A stretch of 64,000 nucleotides of DNA from Malurus cyaneus samueli (Eukaryota > Chordata > Aves > Passeriformes > Maluridae), in assembly GCA_009741485.1 (NCBI GenBank), contig CM019218.1:33480387-33544386 (forward strand), given 5' to 3'. Positions 35,301 through 47,300 of the stretch are shown here, piece after piece (positions within the stretch are counted from its first letter, which is position 1; each line of letters opens with the position of its first letter). The notes beneath the pieces were generated by a model. The model was given only the letters and a program-made list of their open reading frames with translations, ran no database searches and was not told the origin of the DNA. A program made the translations under genes and the position numbers.

Positions 35301-38300
35301 TTGTTCTTTGCTTTCACTGCTTTCTTCTCTTATATTATCAGTGCATAATGCAGAATTTTCTGAAATACACTGGGATAAGCAACTTGCCTGATTGACTACT
35401 AAAGCACATTCACAGGAATAATCCTTTGAAACAGGTTTGTGTTTGAATTCATAATGATCTAGTGAGGACAAGTCTTCATCCTTTGATACAAATTCTTCAT
35501 GATCTCTGACTGAAGGCACCTCTGGCACAATGTCTGCCAAGCTATCTGTGCTTATTTCCATAGAGATTATCTCTTTTTGAGACATCTTCATTGGTGTTGC
35601 AGACTGGTCATAGCTTGCACTGGCAGCAATAGCTAAAGGGTGACATCGATACGTTGTCTTCTGTGAGGAAAAATCTGTCTCTGCTGCTCCTTGTGCAGGT
35701 ATTTGTTCACGATCTGTTTCCTGCATTGTTTCCAGATTCCTGTCCCCAGCCCTGGGGTGTCCTTCTGTGTCAGCTGATCCTGCTCCTTGTCCAGCCAGCG
35801 TCTGAAGGCTGTAACTGCTCACCAGGGAGCAGTCCTTGTCAGTTAGACCATTGAGAAAGAATCCTTCATCACAACAAGTTAGGATTTTCTGTATTGGAAA
35901 AAGCTGCCTGCAGTTCCTGAAGTGGATGTGTTTCACTTCAGATATTTGTGTTGAGGTCATATCACGAGCAGGTCCCACGGAACACTCAGCAGCAGCTGCA
36001 CTGACAGAGGCACTTCCACTGTCTGAATCTGCCACACTTGATTTTGCCATCAAGTCATTACAGTCATTGTCAAGCTCGTCTTTTGGAAAAGTTCGGAAGA
36101 GGCCATCTTCTAAATCTCCATCTACACAGCCATTCCTGTGCTCCAAAATTTGGACAGGCAACACAGAGCTAAAAGGTGTTTTTTTCAGCATGTGATCTTT
36201 TGGCTGTTCTGGATGAGTTGTGAGGAGAGAGTTCTCCTCTTTCTTAGATACCAGTGACAAGCAGTCTGCAGTGGAGATGTTTCCCAAACAGCTGAATGTT
36301 TGTGCACCTTCAGTGGCAGACCTGTAAGTAGATAATTCATCCAGTTGCTCTTGTTCAGGAATAGAATGTTCATAATAATCATGATTTGCTGAAGTCAGGA
36401 CAAAAGAGGAACTTGGCTCTACTGAGCTAACAAATGATGACATTACATTTTGAGACTCCAAAGAAGAATTTTCATTACAGTTTGTCCATCCCTTAAGGAT
36501 CTTCTTTAATGATCTGCTCTCAGAAGCTCTGCTTGCAGCTGTTGTTTCGGGTAAAGGTACTTCCAGTGTGTCAGAGGGGAAAACTGAGTTTATTTCATTT
36601 ACATGATGCGGTGTGTGAGTAATGCTGTGAATCTGCTTAGAGCCAGAAACAAAAGATACCTCAGCAGCTGACTGCTTTAGGTCTTCTTTCTTCAGCCAAA
36701 GTTCTGGTTTGCTCAAAGGACACAGATGAGCATCTTGAAATTCCAAATTTTCGTGGGAAGAAGATGCTGTAATTGTGGGGCTGCTGATGTCTACCTTTGA
36801 GTCACAGGAAGACCAGGCATCATCATCAGTAAGTGAAGGATTTCCACTTGCATAACACAGACTTCTTTCAAGGCATCTTTCTTGTTCCACGAAGGAGACT
36901 TTTGTCCCCTTCAGTAACTGCTTGCAAGCATTACTGGAAGCAGCCTGTGGCTTGGTGTTCAAATAAAAGGAACTGCTCAGCTTCAAATCATAGTTTGTCC
37001 CTTCTGTGTCTCTGTTGCAGGTCTTGGATTCATGGTCTTCCTCAATCTGTACAGCCGGAAATTTAGGAGTTTGTAACTTCCAGAAAATCTCTGCTGGCAC
37101 TTCATCAGATGAATCAGATTTGGATTCTTCTACCAGATCTTCTGCTGGCATCTCTTCTCCATCAGCTAAGCTATCCAGAGAAAAGCTTCTTTCAGCCCTT
37201 CCCAGTCTCCTACGGGATGCATACGATGTCACCGAAGATGAAATACGGTTCTCAGTTCTGCTTTTGCAAGGCTTAGCTGGCTCATGATGGGCCTTTAACT
37301 TGTGATATTGGCTTGCATTTTGTTTTTTGGCTTTATTTTCCTTTTCTGCCAAAGAGTCTTGTGACATTTGACTGTCATCACTCTCAGAATCTTCTGGGTT
37401 GGCAAGACATGTATTTCTGTCAAAATCTTCTTGTTTCAGTTTCTCCGGGAAAACTTTTGCATAAGCACAGGAGAGAGAATCTACGGAATAGGAACTGTCA
37501 GTATCAGAAATCTCATTTTCATCATCCTCTTGCCAGTTCTCCAGCAAATCTGTGGCTGTCTTGGACACTCCAGCACTCAGCATCTCAGCACTGTGCCACT
37601 TCTTTTCAGCGTAAGAGAGTGGTGCCTGTGAGTTCATCTTAGTGAGATTTCCTACTGATGCCGCTGCCATCAGAAATTCTTTCTGTTCCACTGATGATTT
37701 CTCATGACTTTGCAAGGCTGAGTTTGCCTCTCTCCTCCAGTTCTTGCCTGTTTGATTGAGATACACTGTCTTCTTCGTTTGTTTAGGAAAGTTTTCTGGA
37801 GAAGACCTGTGGCCTTTTCCATTGATATCCATTCTAATCTTTTTCTTGGATACCTGAGCTCTATTTTGTGCTACATTGCTACTTGCAGGCTGACTTAAAT
37901 CTCCTAGCACCTTTGATTTTGTCATTCTTGTCCCTGTAATAAAGGTTTTAGGCTCATCTTTCTCCTTAAAAGGATCAGGAGAGGAACCTTTAGTTGTCTG
38001 ATTTTGAGATCCAGCTAGCCCTGGGCTGTCATCCAACTTTTCAATTTTTTTACAGCTTTTATTGATATAAGCCATGGTAGTGCAATCATTAGAGTCTTTC
38101 TCTGCTCCTTTTTTATTTTCAGCTGAAGATGGTTTTTGTTTTTCAGTTAGCTGCCTCAGGACTGAAAAGGAGATCCCCTTTTCATCGTTCCCCTTGTCAT
38201 CACTCCCAGAAATGTCTTCACCGCTTCTGTTACAGTTTTCTACAGGTGACAGTTTCTCTGTTGTACTGCCTTTACAGTACTGATCTGTATTTGGTGAGGT

Positions 38301-41300
38301 AGATAACTTTGAGACAGACTCCCTCTTCAAAAAACATCTGTGGAAATAAAGAAGAAATAAAATCCAATGCTTGCTTGAATAATATACTTAAAATTTCCAC
38401 CACAGTGCTGACCTGCAGTTAAGAATAACAATTTATGAAACAACAATCTTAATGCCTTTCAAAATCCAATTCTAGCAGGGAATAAAACCCCCAAAATTCT
38501 GTCACTAACTATACAATACAATAGAAACAGCCCAATTCTATGAGGTGCAGCTTCAACTGAATCTCTGCAGGCTCAAGTAGTTGCAAACATCAATTAAAAA
38601 TAAAAAACGGTTCAAAGTCAGAAATCCACGTAGCAAAGTTTAGCTATTTCCTGCTGTTGAAATAGCTAAGGACCATCCTGTGGTAGACACTGTAGCATCC
38701 CAACTTTTTAGCTTTGCATAGAGATGGTTATTTAGCTTGAGAAAGGCTGGCCAGTGCAAAACTTCAATCAATAATCACCCCAAAGATACCAGTATTCAGA
38801 AGAAGAGTTTGATGCTAATCAAGATAAAATAATGTAGAAATTAGCATTTACCAACAGTCTGAACAAGGCAGTAACAAAAGTTAAACCAGTTCTAGAAAGC
38901 CTTCTCAAAGAGGCAAAATGTGCGGAAAGGCTTGAGAGAGGAATGTAAAAAAGTGAGAAAGACCATGTCAAAGAGACAAGTAAAGAATGTACTGTACAAA
39001 TCCAAACAAAAAAGACAAGCAGTTGCAGCTTGAGGTACAACCCAGTAGGTTCACTGATATTGCAGGCTTGGGGAGTTTTTCAATATACTGAAAGGCATTC
39101 AGGATTACAGGTGGCCACTGAAAATATCTAACAGCCTGATTTTACCCTGCTTTTCAAAGTGGAGAGGAATTGGCAGATGTTAGCTTACCTGGGTACCTGG
39201 GGCAGGTGTGGGTTACAGAGCAAATGCTGCCTGTGCTGCAAGGAACTCGAACCCAAAGAGTTCTGTCTCTTTTGCAAGTGGTGATCCAAAGAGGACCGTG
39301 CAGCAATATTGTCATTTAGGACTGGGGTTTGCTTCACACACTCTTCTCTGAGCCAGCAGCTGGCTTCCAGCTGCTCTAGGTTTTGCTTGGCTTCCAACAG
39401 CTTCTGCTTCTTGACTATCCTTTCCAGCTGGAACTTCACCTTTTTCCGTCGTATGTTTCTTTCGGCCTTTTTTAAGGAGTACCTTTGCAAGAGCTCCAGC
39501 TGCACCAGCCTCTTCTTGTTCTGCTGTAGCAGGGACAGGCAGGTTTCCAGCCCAGTGGTGCTCTGCCCCTCAGCCTCTGCACACAGCGTAGGCTCTGTCT
39601 GCACTGCAAACTCCCTCTGCTGTTGCTGAAGAGCAGCCAGACGTTTATTCTCATTTATAAGCCACTGCTGGTCTGTAAACAAAACAATGGTTGAAAGAAA
39701 CTAAAAAATCATAGGAAAGCCATTATGTGTTACTATCTTGCTTCTTAATTTAATCAGCCTTTAGAGGTCATTTGAGAACAGAATTTCTGTGCATGTCGAG
39801 TGGAGACTTGACAAGCCATTTAGAGAAGAATGTACTGTTGCTCTACTTCACTGACAACTAAAAACCTCTTAACTGGGTTAGGGACTCGGGTAACTGCAGG
39901 ATGTGAGCAGGGGCTTGGCCAATACAGCTGAGGAGACTGGTGGATAAGATCATGCTTGTAAGAAAAAAGGAGAACAGATGCCAGTTTCTCAAAGATGACA
40001 CTTAAATATCAATTAAATTTTGCTAAAATACACTGGAGGCATGAAAAGACCCGAGTTCAATTCTGTGCACTTTTTAGACACGGGGTATATATTCACTGTA
40101 GAGAAGGATGACTTCATTAGCTTTTTTCTGCAAAATTTGTTGCTACTTCTGCTTTAATGATTCTGAAGTCCTATGTTAAAACTTTGCATAGGAATGAATG
40201 TAGGTGCACTGGGAGCAGAGTTAGCAAGGGAAGCAGAGGATGAAGCTGCACAGAGGTAAACAGAGATCAGTGTTTGCCCCTGTATTAATGCAGCAAATGG
40301 AATTCTGTGAACACACTAACAAGTCTTTGGCTAATAGAGTCCTACATTTTGAATGAACAAATAAGCACTTGTGCAATCTTTAAATGTTACTAACTTCTTA
40401 TCACTGCATTTGAGTGTTTTACAACTATTCTAAACCAAACATCTCTCTTTGTGTCTTTTGGGGCTCTGGAAGTTTCCCTAATGCCAGAAACCATTAGTGC
40501 AGAGACACTGCAGGTATCACTTGTTTGATGACTACTGATCTTGTTAAACATACTTCATCAGTGATCCCCACCACAGTGAGTCTCCTGTCCTGCTTGTGCT
40601 GGCAGCTGTGCACAGAGCACATGCACACAAGTAGGATTTCTAGCTCTATGGGTACGCTTTGGATAAAAGGGAAGCATTTTTGTCATTTTGTTAGTTAATT
40701 TTCCTTAATAACATTTTTAGTTTTCACATACAAGGCTTTTTTCCTCAACTTTATTTCCAATGTGTTCTTTTCAGCATGTTTTTAGCAAGCAGAATATTTG
40801 GCAAGTCACAGTTTCCCTGCAAGTGAGCTGCAGGCCTAAGATGCTAATTAATCTCTGCACACAATCTTGCCTCTGTCAGGAGCTGAGCCACAGAGGGCAC
40901 AGAGAAGGTGAAGAACTTTGGTGGGTTGCCAAGTAACGAATTGTATTTGGCTAGCAAAAACTACCTGCCTGGCTAAGCTTTGCATGAACACAGCAAAACC
41001 AGCAGAACTAGAGGGAAGCAGAGAATAAGTCTACATAGCCACAAAATAAAGATGTTCTGGGGAAACTCTGCTGGTTCTCTGCACTATCTACATATTCTTC
41101 AGCTATATCCCATCAAAATAATTTCTTTTTAATCTCTTCATTGTGGCTGGCATAATTAAAAGATAGCTGACTGTGTAAGTTTTGGTCTGTGACATTGCGA
41201 AAACTCACAGAAGTTTTCTTGTTCCAGGATCAAACAGCAGATTTTGCCAGGAGGGAATGATAACTTTGTATAGGCACCCTTTGCTTATCAAGAGAGCTAG

Positions 41301-44300
41301 ATCAAGTCATTCACTAGAAGACAAACTAGAGAACACTGCAACTACCTGATTTCAAAAACACCTCAAGGTTTAAAATGCTCCCAAATCACTCTATAAACTC
41401 GTTAAGGGGCAGCCCAACCCCTCCAAGGCATCTTACTGAATACATGACATGCAAAGCAGCAGCTCCAGGGGTCAGGAGCCATGGACACTAAACAAACCTC
41501 TCAAAATATGTGTTTGGTTTAAGCCACAGTCTCATTTTACAGCCCTGTTTTTCCTATTGAGTGAAATTAATCAAAACCACATGAAAATTATCTGCACTGT
41601 TGGAGGTGACATCATCAATGAGAGTACCTCAAGTGACCTGTCACTGTCTCAGAAGTGCTGCTTGGCTCCTATCACATCCCTGAAAGCTGTTTGTAGGAAC
41701 TACCACAGTCACCTCAATTTCAGTCTCGCGGAACAACTCACTGGATGAAGCACAAATACATCTCAAGAAAATCTTAAAACACAAGAGCAGTCTTGGTCTA
41801 CATTAGAGCTACAGATATGAGCAGAGGCTGTAGGGAGGCAGGATGGGGATGAGCTCGGGAGAGGCTCAGTGCCACAGGGGAGTAGCTGGTGCTGTCTCTC
41901 CCATCAGTGACCTGCAGTGCTAATTAAGCAGGGCTGCTGGAGCACTGAGAATGAGGCCCTTTAGCTCTGTTGATCAAAGCTTAGTAACTATTCTCAAGGG
42001 AAAGGAGATTGTAGGAGAAATCCAGTAATTAGCCATAACAAAAGTTCCACTCATAAAATAAAGCATCGTTAGGATAGAAAATGTTTAGAGGATGAAAGTA
42101 TGCAAGAAAGGAAACTGAATGAGGGGAAGAGGTGGGTACTCACTTTCCTGGATTTGCTGGTTGATAAGTGCTTGGTCATTTTCTAGTTCCTGCTCTGCTT
42201 TGATCTGTCCTCTCAGAATCTGCTGCTTTAGATCTTCAACATAGAGCTGCTGCTGTTGAATTTGTTTTCTGTGGAAAGCTTCCTGATCTCTCAGTTTCTG
42301 CTTGTACTCTTCATGCACAGCATCTATTTCTCTGCTGTTAGAAATGCTGACAGTGAATTTAAACCCGAAACAAATACTATTTGTAATAAAACAAGCCATT
42401 TTTTCTAAAGAAATACAGCATTCAAGATGAGTTTTATTCCCTAAAGGTGCATTACGACAAAAACTCGTAGCTGTGTATGTACATGTCACAGGAGGCTGCA
42501 ACCCTGTAAATGTCATAAATGCCAGCAAGCATGAAGGCTCCAGTGGTGAAGCAGGTAATTCCATTACCAGAAACATAAGAGCAAAAATAATTTAAAAAAT
42601 ATTGTCACTTATCATTTTCCTGTAGTCTTCCATAGGTGAAATTGGGGAGGGTTTTTTTTGTAAGTTATAAAATTTTATAACCATTATATGAGACATTTGT
42701 CATCTAAGTACTTCAAAGTGCTTTACAAAAATGACAAAAATTGTTTGTTTTCAGATAAAAAAGCTCCAACCTAGAAATATTTACAGGCATTGTCAGGCTG
42801 CAGCAATCTCTGGCAGTACCAAGGAAAGACCTTGATCATCCAGTTCTCTGTTGGATGCAAGAACTGTATCAGGTTACTCTTTCTATATTTGGAGCAGAAT
42901 TGTGATCAGAAAAGTGACTAAACTGGGAAAAACTGCTCTAAAATCTCCTCCAAGATGTTTGGCCCCTGACTGAGTGCCAAAATTTTACACAGAGCAACAA
43001 TGAAAACATGACACATTATAATATTCAACATGACACATTATAATATTCTTAACATGACACATTATAATATTCAAAATACCTTAGACTTCTGTAAGGAATA
43101 TATGTTCTACCTCTCCACATACTATTATCCATTAATTCTTAACACTAAAGTTAGATTACCTCTAAAGGTGATAGATTATATTTGCCTGCTAAAACTACAT
43201 TATTATATATAACCTCAGAAAATGAAACCTTCAAGTCTTGAAAAAATGTTTTAGGTATATTTCACTAAGAAAGTAAATTATGTACTTATTATACTTCTAA
43301 AGCAATCAGAGGCACCAGAACTCTAAAGAGTCCCTGGAGGTCAAAAACCTCCAAAAATATAATTTCAAAAGAAATCTTTGGAAATACCACATAGTTTGGA
43401 AAATCACTACTAATACCAAGTCATCTGTACGAAAAGAATATTAGAGCTTTGTTACATAGGGATAATTTAGCATCTTGATTTAGAACTGTAAGCATAAGTT
43501 CAAAGCAACCATTTCCACAGCAAAAACTTGATTCTGTGTGATAGTTTAGCAGACAGAACAGATTAAACTATCAAGCAGCCAAAGTCTACAAATCTCTCAG
43601 AGTACCTCTACATGGAACATTCCTTTCACCTTCTTAAGCAGTAGCAGAAAAGCCTCAGTACATAAAAGCCTTAAAATTTTCAATAATTTACAATATTACT
43701 ACAATTCTTGCTCACATGAGAAAAAAAAGAATTCTGGTTTTTTTCATGTTTATGCAAATGTAATGTTGAGAATAACTGAAAGAGAACACCTTCTGCTGTT
43801 GTCTGGCATGACACAAATGGAGTACAAACTTTGCTGCTGCCACCTGCTAAAAGGTTTGTGTCTATTTGTGACCCACACAAATTGAAAGAATATGCAGTTC
43901 CAAGATCTGTTTGTCCTTGGCTCAACTACAAAGATGCCAGCACCTTGTGATTTGCAATTTTTTCCCTCTTAGATAAACTTTTATTGATCCCCATGAAACA
44001 GAAGTGGGATGTCTCATTTCTCATTCAGCCTAAGTAGGTTTGGATTGACACTTCACTGCAGCACTGAAACCCTCACTTGGTGATTACAAATCTGCAGCTG
44101 CTCAGGTATTTGTAACACCACCAACCATGGGGGACAAGCTCAGAGGTTAAAGCCAGATTGGTGACAACTGAAGGACAACCACTTTCCAAACAGAGTATTA
44201 AATCTGAAATATCTCGTGTCAGAGATGCTCCCATGGTTTCAATGGTAACTCAGAGGGAGTCTTTCCCTAAATGCAGCTTTAGGTTGTCTTCCATATTTTC

Positions 44301-47300
44301 TAAGGGAAATGTAATGGAGCAGCCATATAATCTGGAGGCAAAAGTGCTGATCAAAGACAAAACACTTCTGATTTTGGAGCAGTTACATCACCTCTATGCT
44401 TTCACATACTTGGGTTGCAAAGTCTTCAGAACAAGGACTGCCTTTGAGTGCCCATGCACTCTGCAGAGTCTTGTCATGAGGTGGTGTTTAACCTGTTCTA
44501 CTAACAGACATATGAAAGCCCTGATTCCTATGGTGGTCATAAAATTTGAAAAATATGAGTCTAAATTTGTTACTGGTCTCACATGACCTTGGGCAAGTCA
44601 CTTTGAGACACGTGTGAAGGAAGCAAAGTACATTTATCCAAGAGAAGTGGTGAAGATTCATTACCATTATCAAACATCAGAAAATCAAGTATCAGAAGAG
44701 ATTATTTTTATTAATTTACCATTATTAGCATCATTCTGCATGTGACTGAGGAAATTGAATAAATAATTGCCAGCAGGCTGAAAAGAAGCATGATACTAAA
44801 GCAGTAGAGAAATAATTCTTGTTCTGCAACTGTTAACTAAAATTAGATAAAATTCCTCTGATAAAATGTCTCTCATTCCTCCTAACCATGACTTTCAGCT
44901 CTCAGCCAATTTTTCCATATCATTGGCTTATCAGAGTTCAAACTGTTTACAAACTGAAACCCAGAACAGTTAAGTAAATGAAACAACTCAATGTTGCATT
45001 TCAATCCAAAGAGCCAACAATGCTTGCAGGGGTGGTTAGGTAACATCTGTTTACAGTTGTGAGAGGGTCACAAGCTTTTCCCATACTTTCCAATCTTGCT
45101 GAAACCACTCCCCACCCCCCATTAGAAAGGATGAGAGAATAAGCAATACAAACAATGCACGTGGCTGTGTGCTGCTTGCTCTCGGCAGCACCAGCATATT
45201 CCCTCACGTGCATGGTGATGGCTTTTTGCTGATCCCACATGAAACTCTGAGACCCTTTCCAGCAGCCATGTGTGTTTGAGGCAGGCCAGGCTGATGGAAA
45301 TAATCACAGCTCTGTACTACGACTACACCCCAGAAAGGCCCAGTACAGAGACACAGCCATACTTCACTTCAAATCTTGGAAAAACTAACACAGCACAGCA
45401 ATCACTGCGGCATTATTTCTGCTTTTGTTCAGGTGATGTAGCTAGTTGGTAAAATTCTCCCTCTGTATGGCTAAATAAATAGCATTCTGTAATAAAACAC
45501 TGTTAAGTATAAATAAAATAAGTACATATAAATAAGTATAAAATACCGAAAGTATAAAACAAATTGCAGCTCTGCTGTTATCTCAGTGTCTCTTTGCTTC
45601 ATCTCCTAATTTTTGGCAGCACAAAACAAAAACCAGGCTGGGCAGTAAAGCCAGGTCTGAAAACAGAGACTGAACATTAAACACATTTTTGTGAAGCTGC
45701 TTCCCAAAGGCAGTGCTCTGAAGTGGAACAAAAATATAATGCAAATTCACGCAGAGCCCCTTACATAATACACAAATGCGAGAGGATGTTTTCCCTCTGG
45801 CTGCGAGACACTGACTGTGAGAGCAGAATGACTGGCTGGTTTGGGATACAGATCTGTCTCTCACAGACACTGCTGAAACCAAGAACATGAAGTCAGAATG
45901 CTCCCTTTTTCACCTTGGAACACGCTATATCATGTCAGAACACTTTTGCTGGTTTGTGGAAATAAAACAGTAAACTAAACTAAAAAAATAAGATGACAAT
46001 GGCCCTGAAAGAAAATAACAGATTCACACACACTTCATAGCTAAATTACCTAATAAGCAATTCAAAGAACAACTGGTTTGTATAAAATATGTTTGGATGA
46101 CTAAACTAAAAACAAATATCAATCCAGTTAACATAGGAATTTAGCCAAATTCTGAAATAGGTAGGTGAGATCACTATTTTTTTCATCTAAAACATCTTAA
46201 ATCAGATGTACTGTTAAATTTAGACTTGAATCATCAGAATACTAAGAGATATAGCAATCCAGCACAGAATGCTGTTGATTAGATTCCTGCTTTTCCACAT
46301 AAGCAATTACACCCAGCACACTTCTAGCAGGAAATAATATAACCTCAGGACAAACACAAGGGAAACATCTTCATTCCTGTGGTATCAAGACATACGTGAA
46401 GTCTTGGCCTCACAGGACTAGCATACAGCATATTTAAAAATACTCTAGCATTTAAAAATACTCAGCATACTCTAGCATACAGCATATTTTAAAAAAGCAA
46501 TTCTGCAGAGAATTTCATAAAAGCATGCAGATTTCTAGGTGTAGTGAATGCAGCATGAAGTGTCAACAGTTACCCCTCCTCCAATTAAGCCTTTAAAAGC
46601 TGCAAGTAAAATGACAACAAAAAGACATCAACCATAAACTAAAGATAATCACAAATTACTGAGAAAACATTCATATGATACCGATTCTGCCGGATTGCTT
46701 TTCCATCTCATTTTTCTCTCCAAAGTTTGCTCGATACTCGCTAAATGAACCATCTGTGAATCCACATTTTTTTTTTTTTCCAGCCGGTTTTGTTGTCAGC
46801 TCTCTGGGATCCTATTGTGCAATTCTCCTCCCCTCTTCCCAAACACTTCTACTGCTGATGCAGAGGCTGGCGGCCGCTACAGCATAATGCAGCTTCCAGT
46901 AACTATGGCAGCAATAGCTCTGTGCTGAGGCTGAATACCTGCAGCAACAAAATCTCAAGGCTCAAATAGAGAAACTCCCGTGAAAATAACCACTTCTGGT
47001 GAAACCTGAAATCTGACGGTTTTCTCAAAGAAAACATCTGTCAAGTAGCATCCCCATCTTTCTGACTGCCTAGTGTTCAAGTCCCATTTCTCTTCTACAA
47101 ATTAAAAAAAGAAAAAGAGTTAAAAATAAAGCAGAAACCAAGATGTTGGCAGGATGTTTTGCACCCTTGCAAGCCGCACACTGAGAGCAGTCACAAGTTT
47201 GAGTCCCAATCCTATCCTAATACACATTTACAGCTCCCCCCACCTTCTCCAGCCCCATCCTCCCCCTCCTGCCGTGTCCAATCCTTCCCGCAGGCTCCGA

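Noticed and set aside
27229..38337. SxIP-type EB1 motifs in the giant exon
   Set aside because: Only isolated TxIP matches were seen (for example TLIPRR), not enough to claim microtubule plus-end tracking.
44158..44586. 142-codon open frame in a STARD9 intron
   Set aside because: No recognisable domain, no splice or promoter context, and it runs into a MIR-like remnant.
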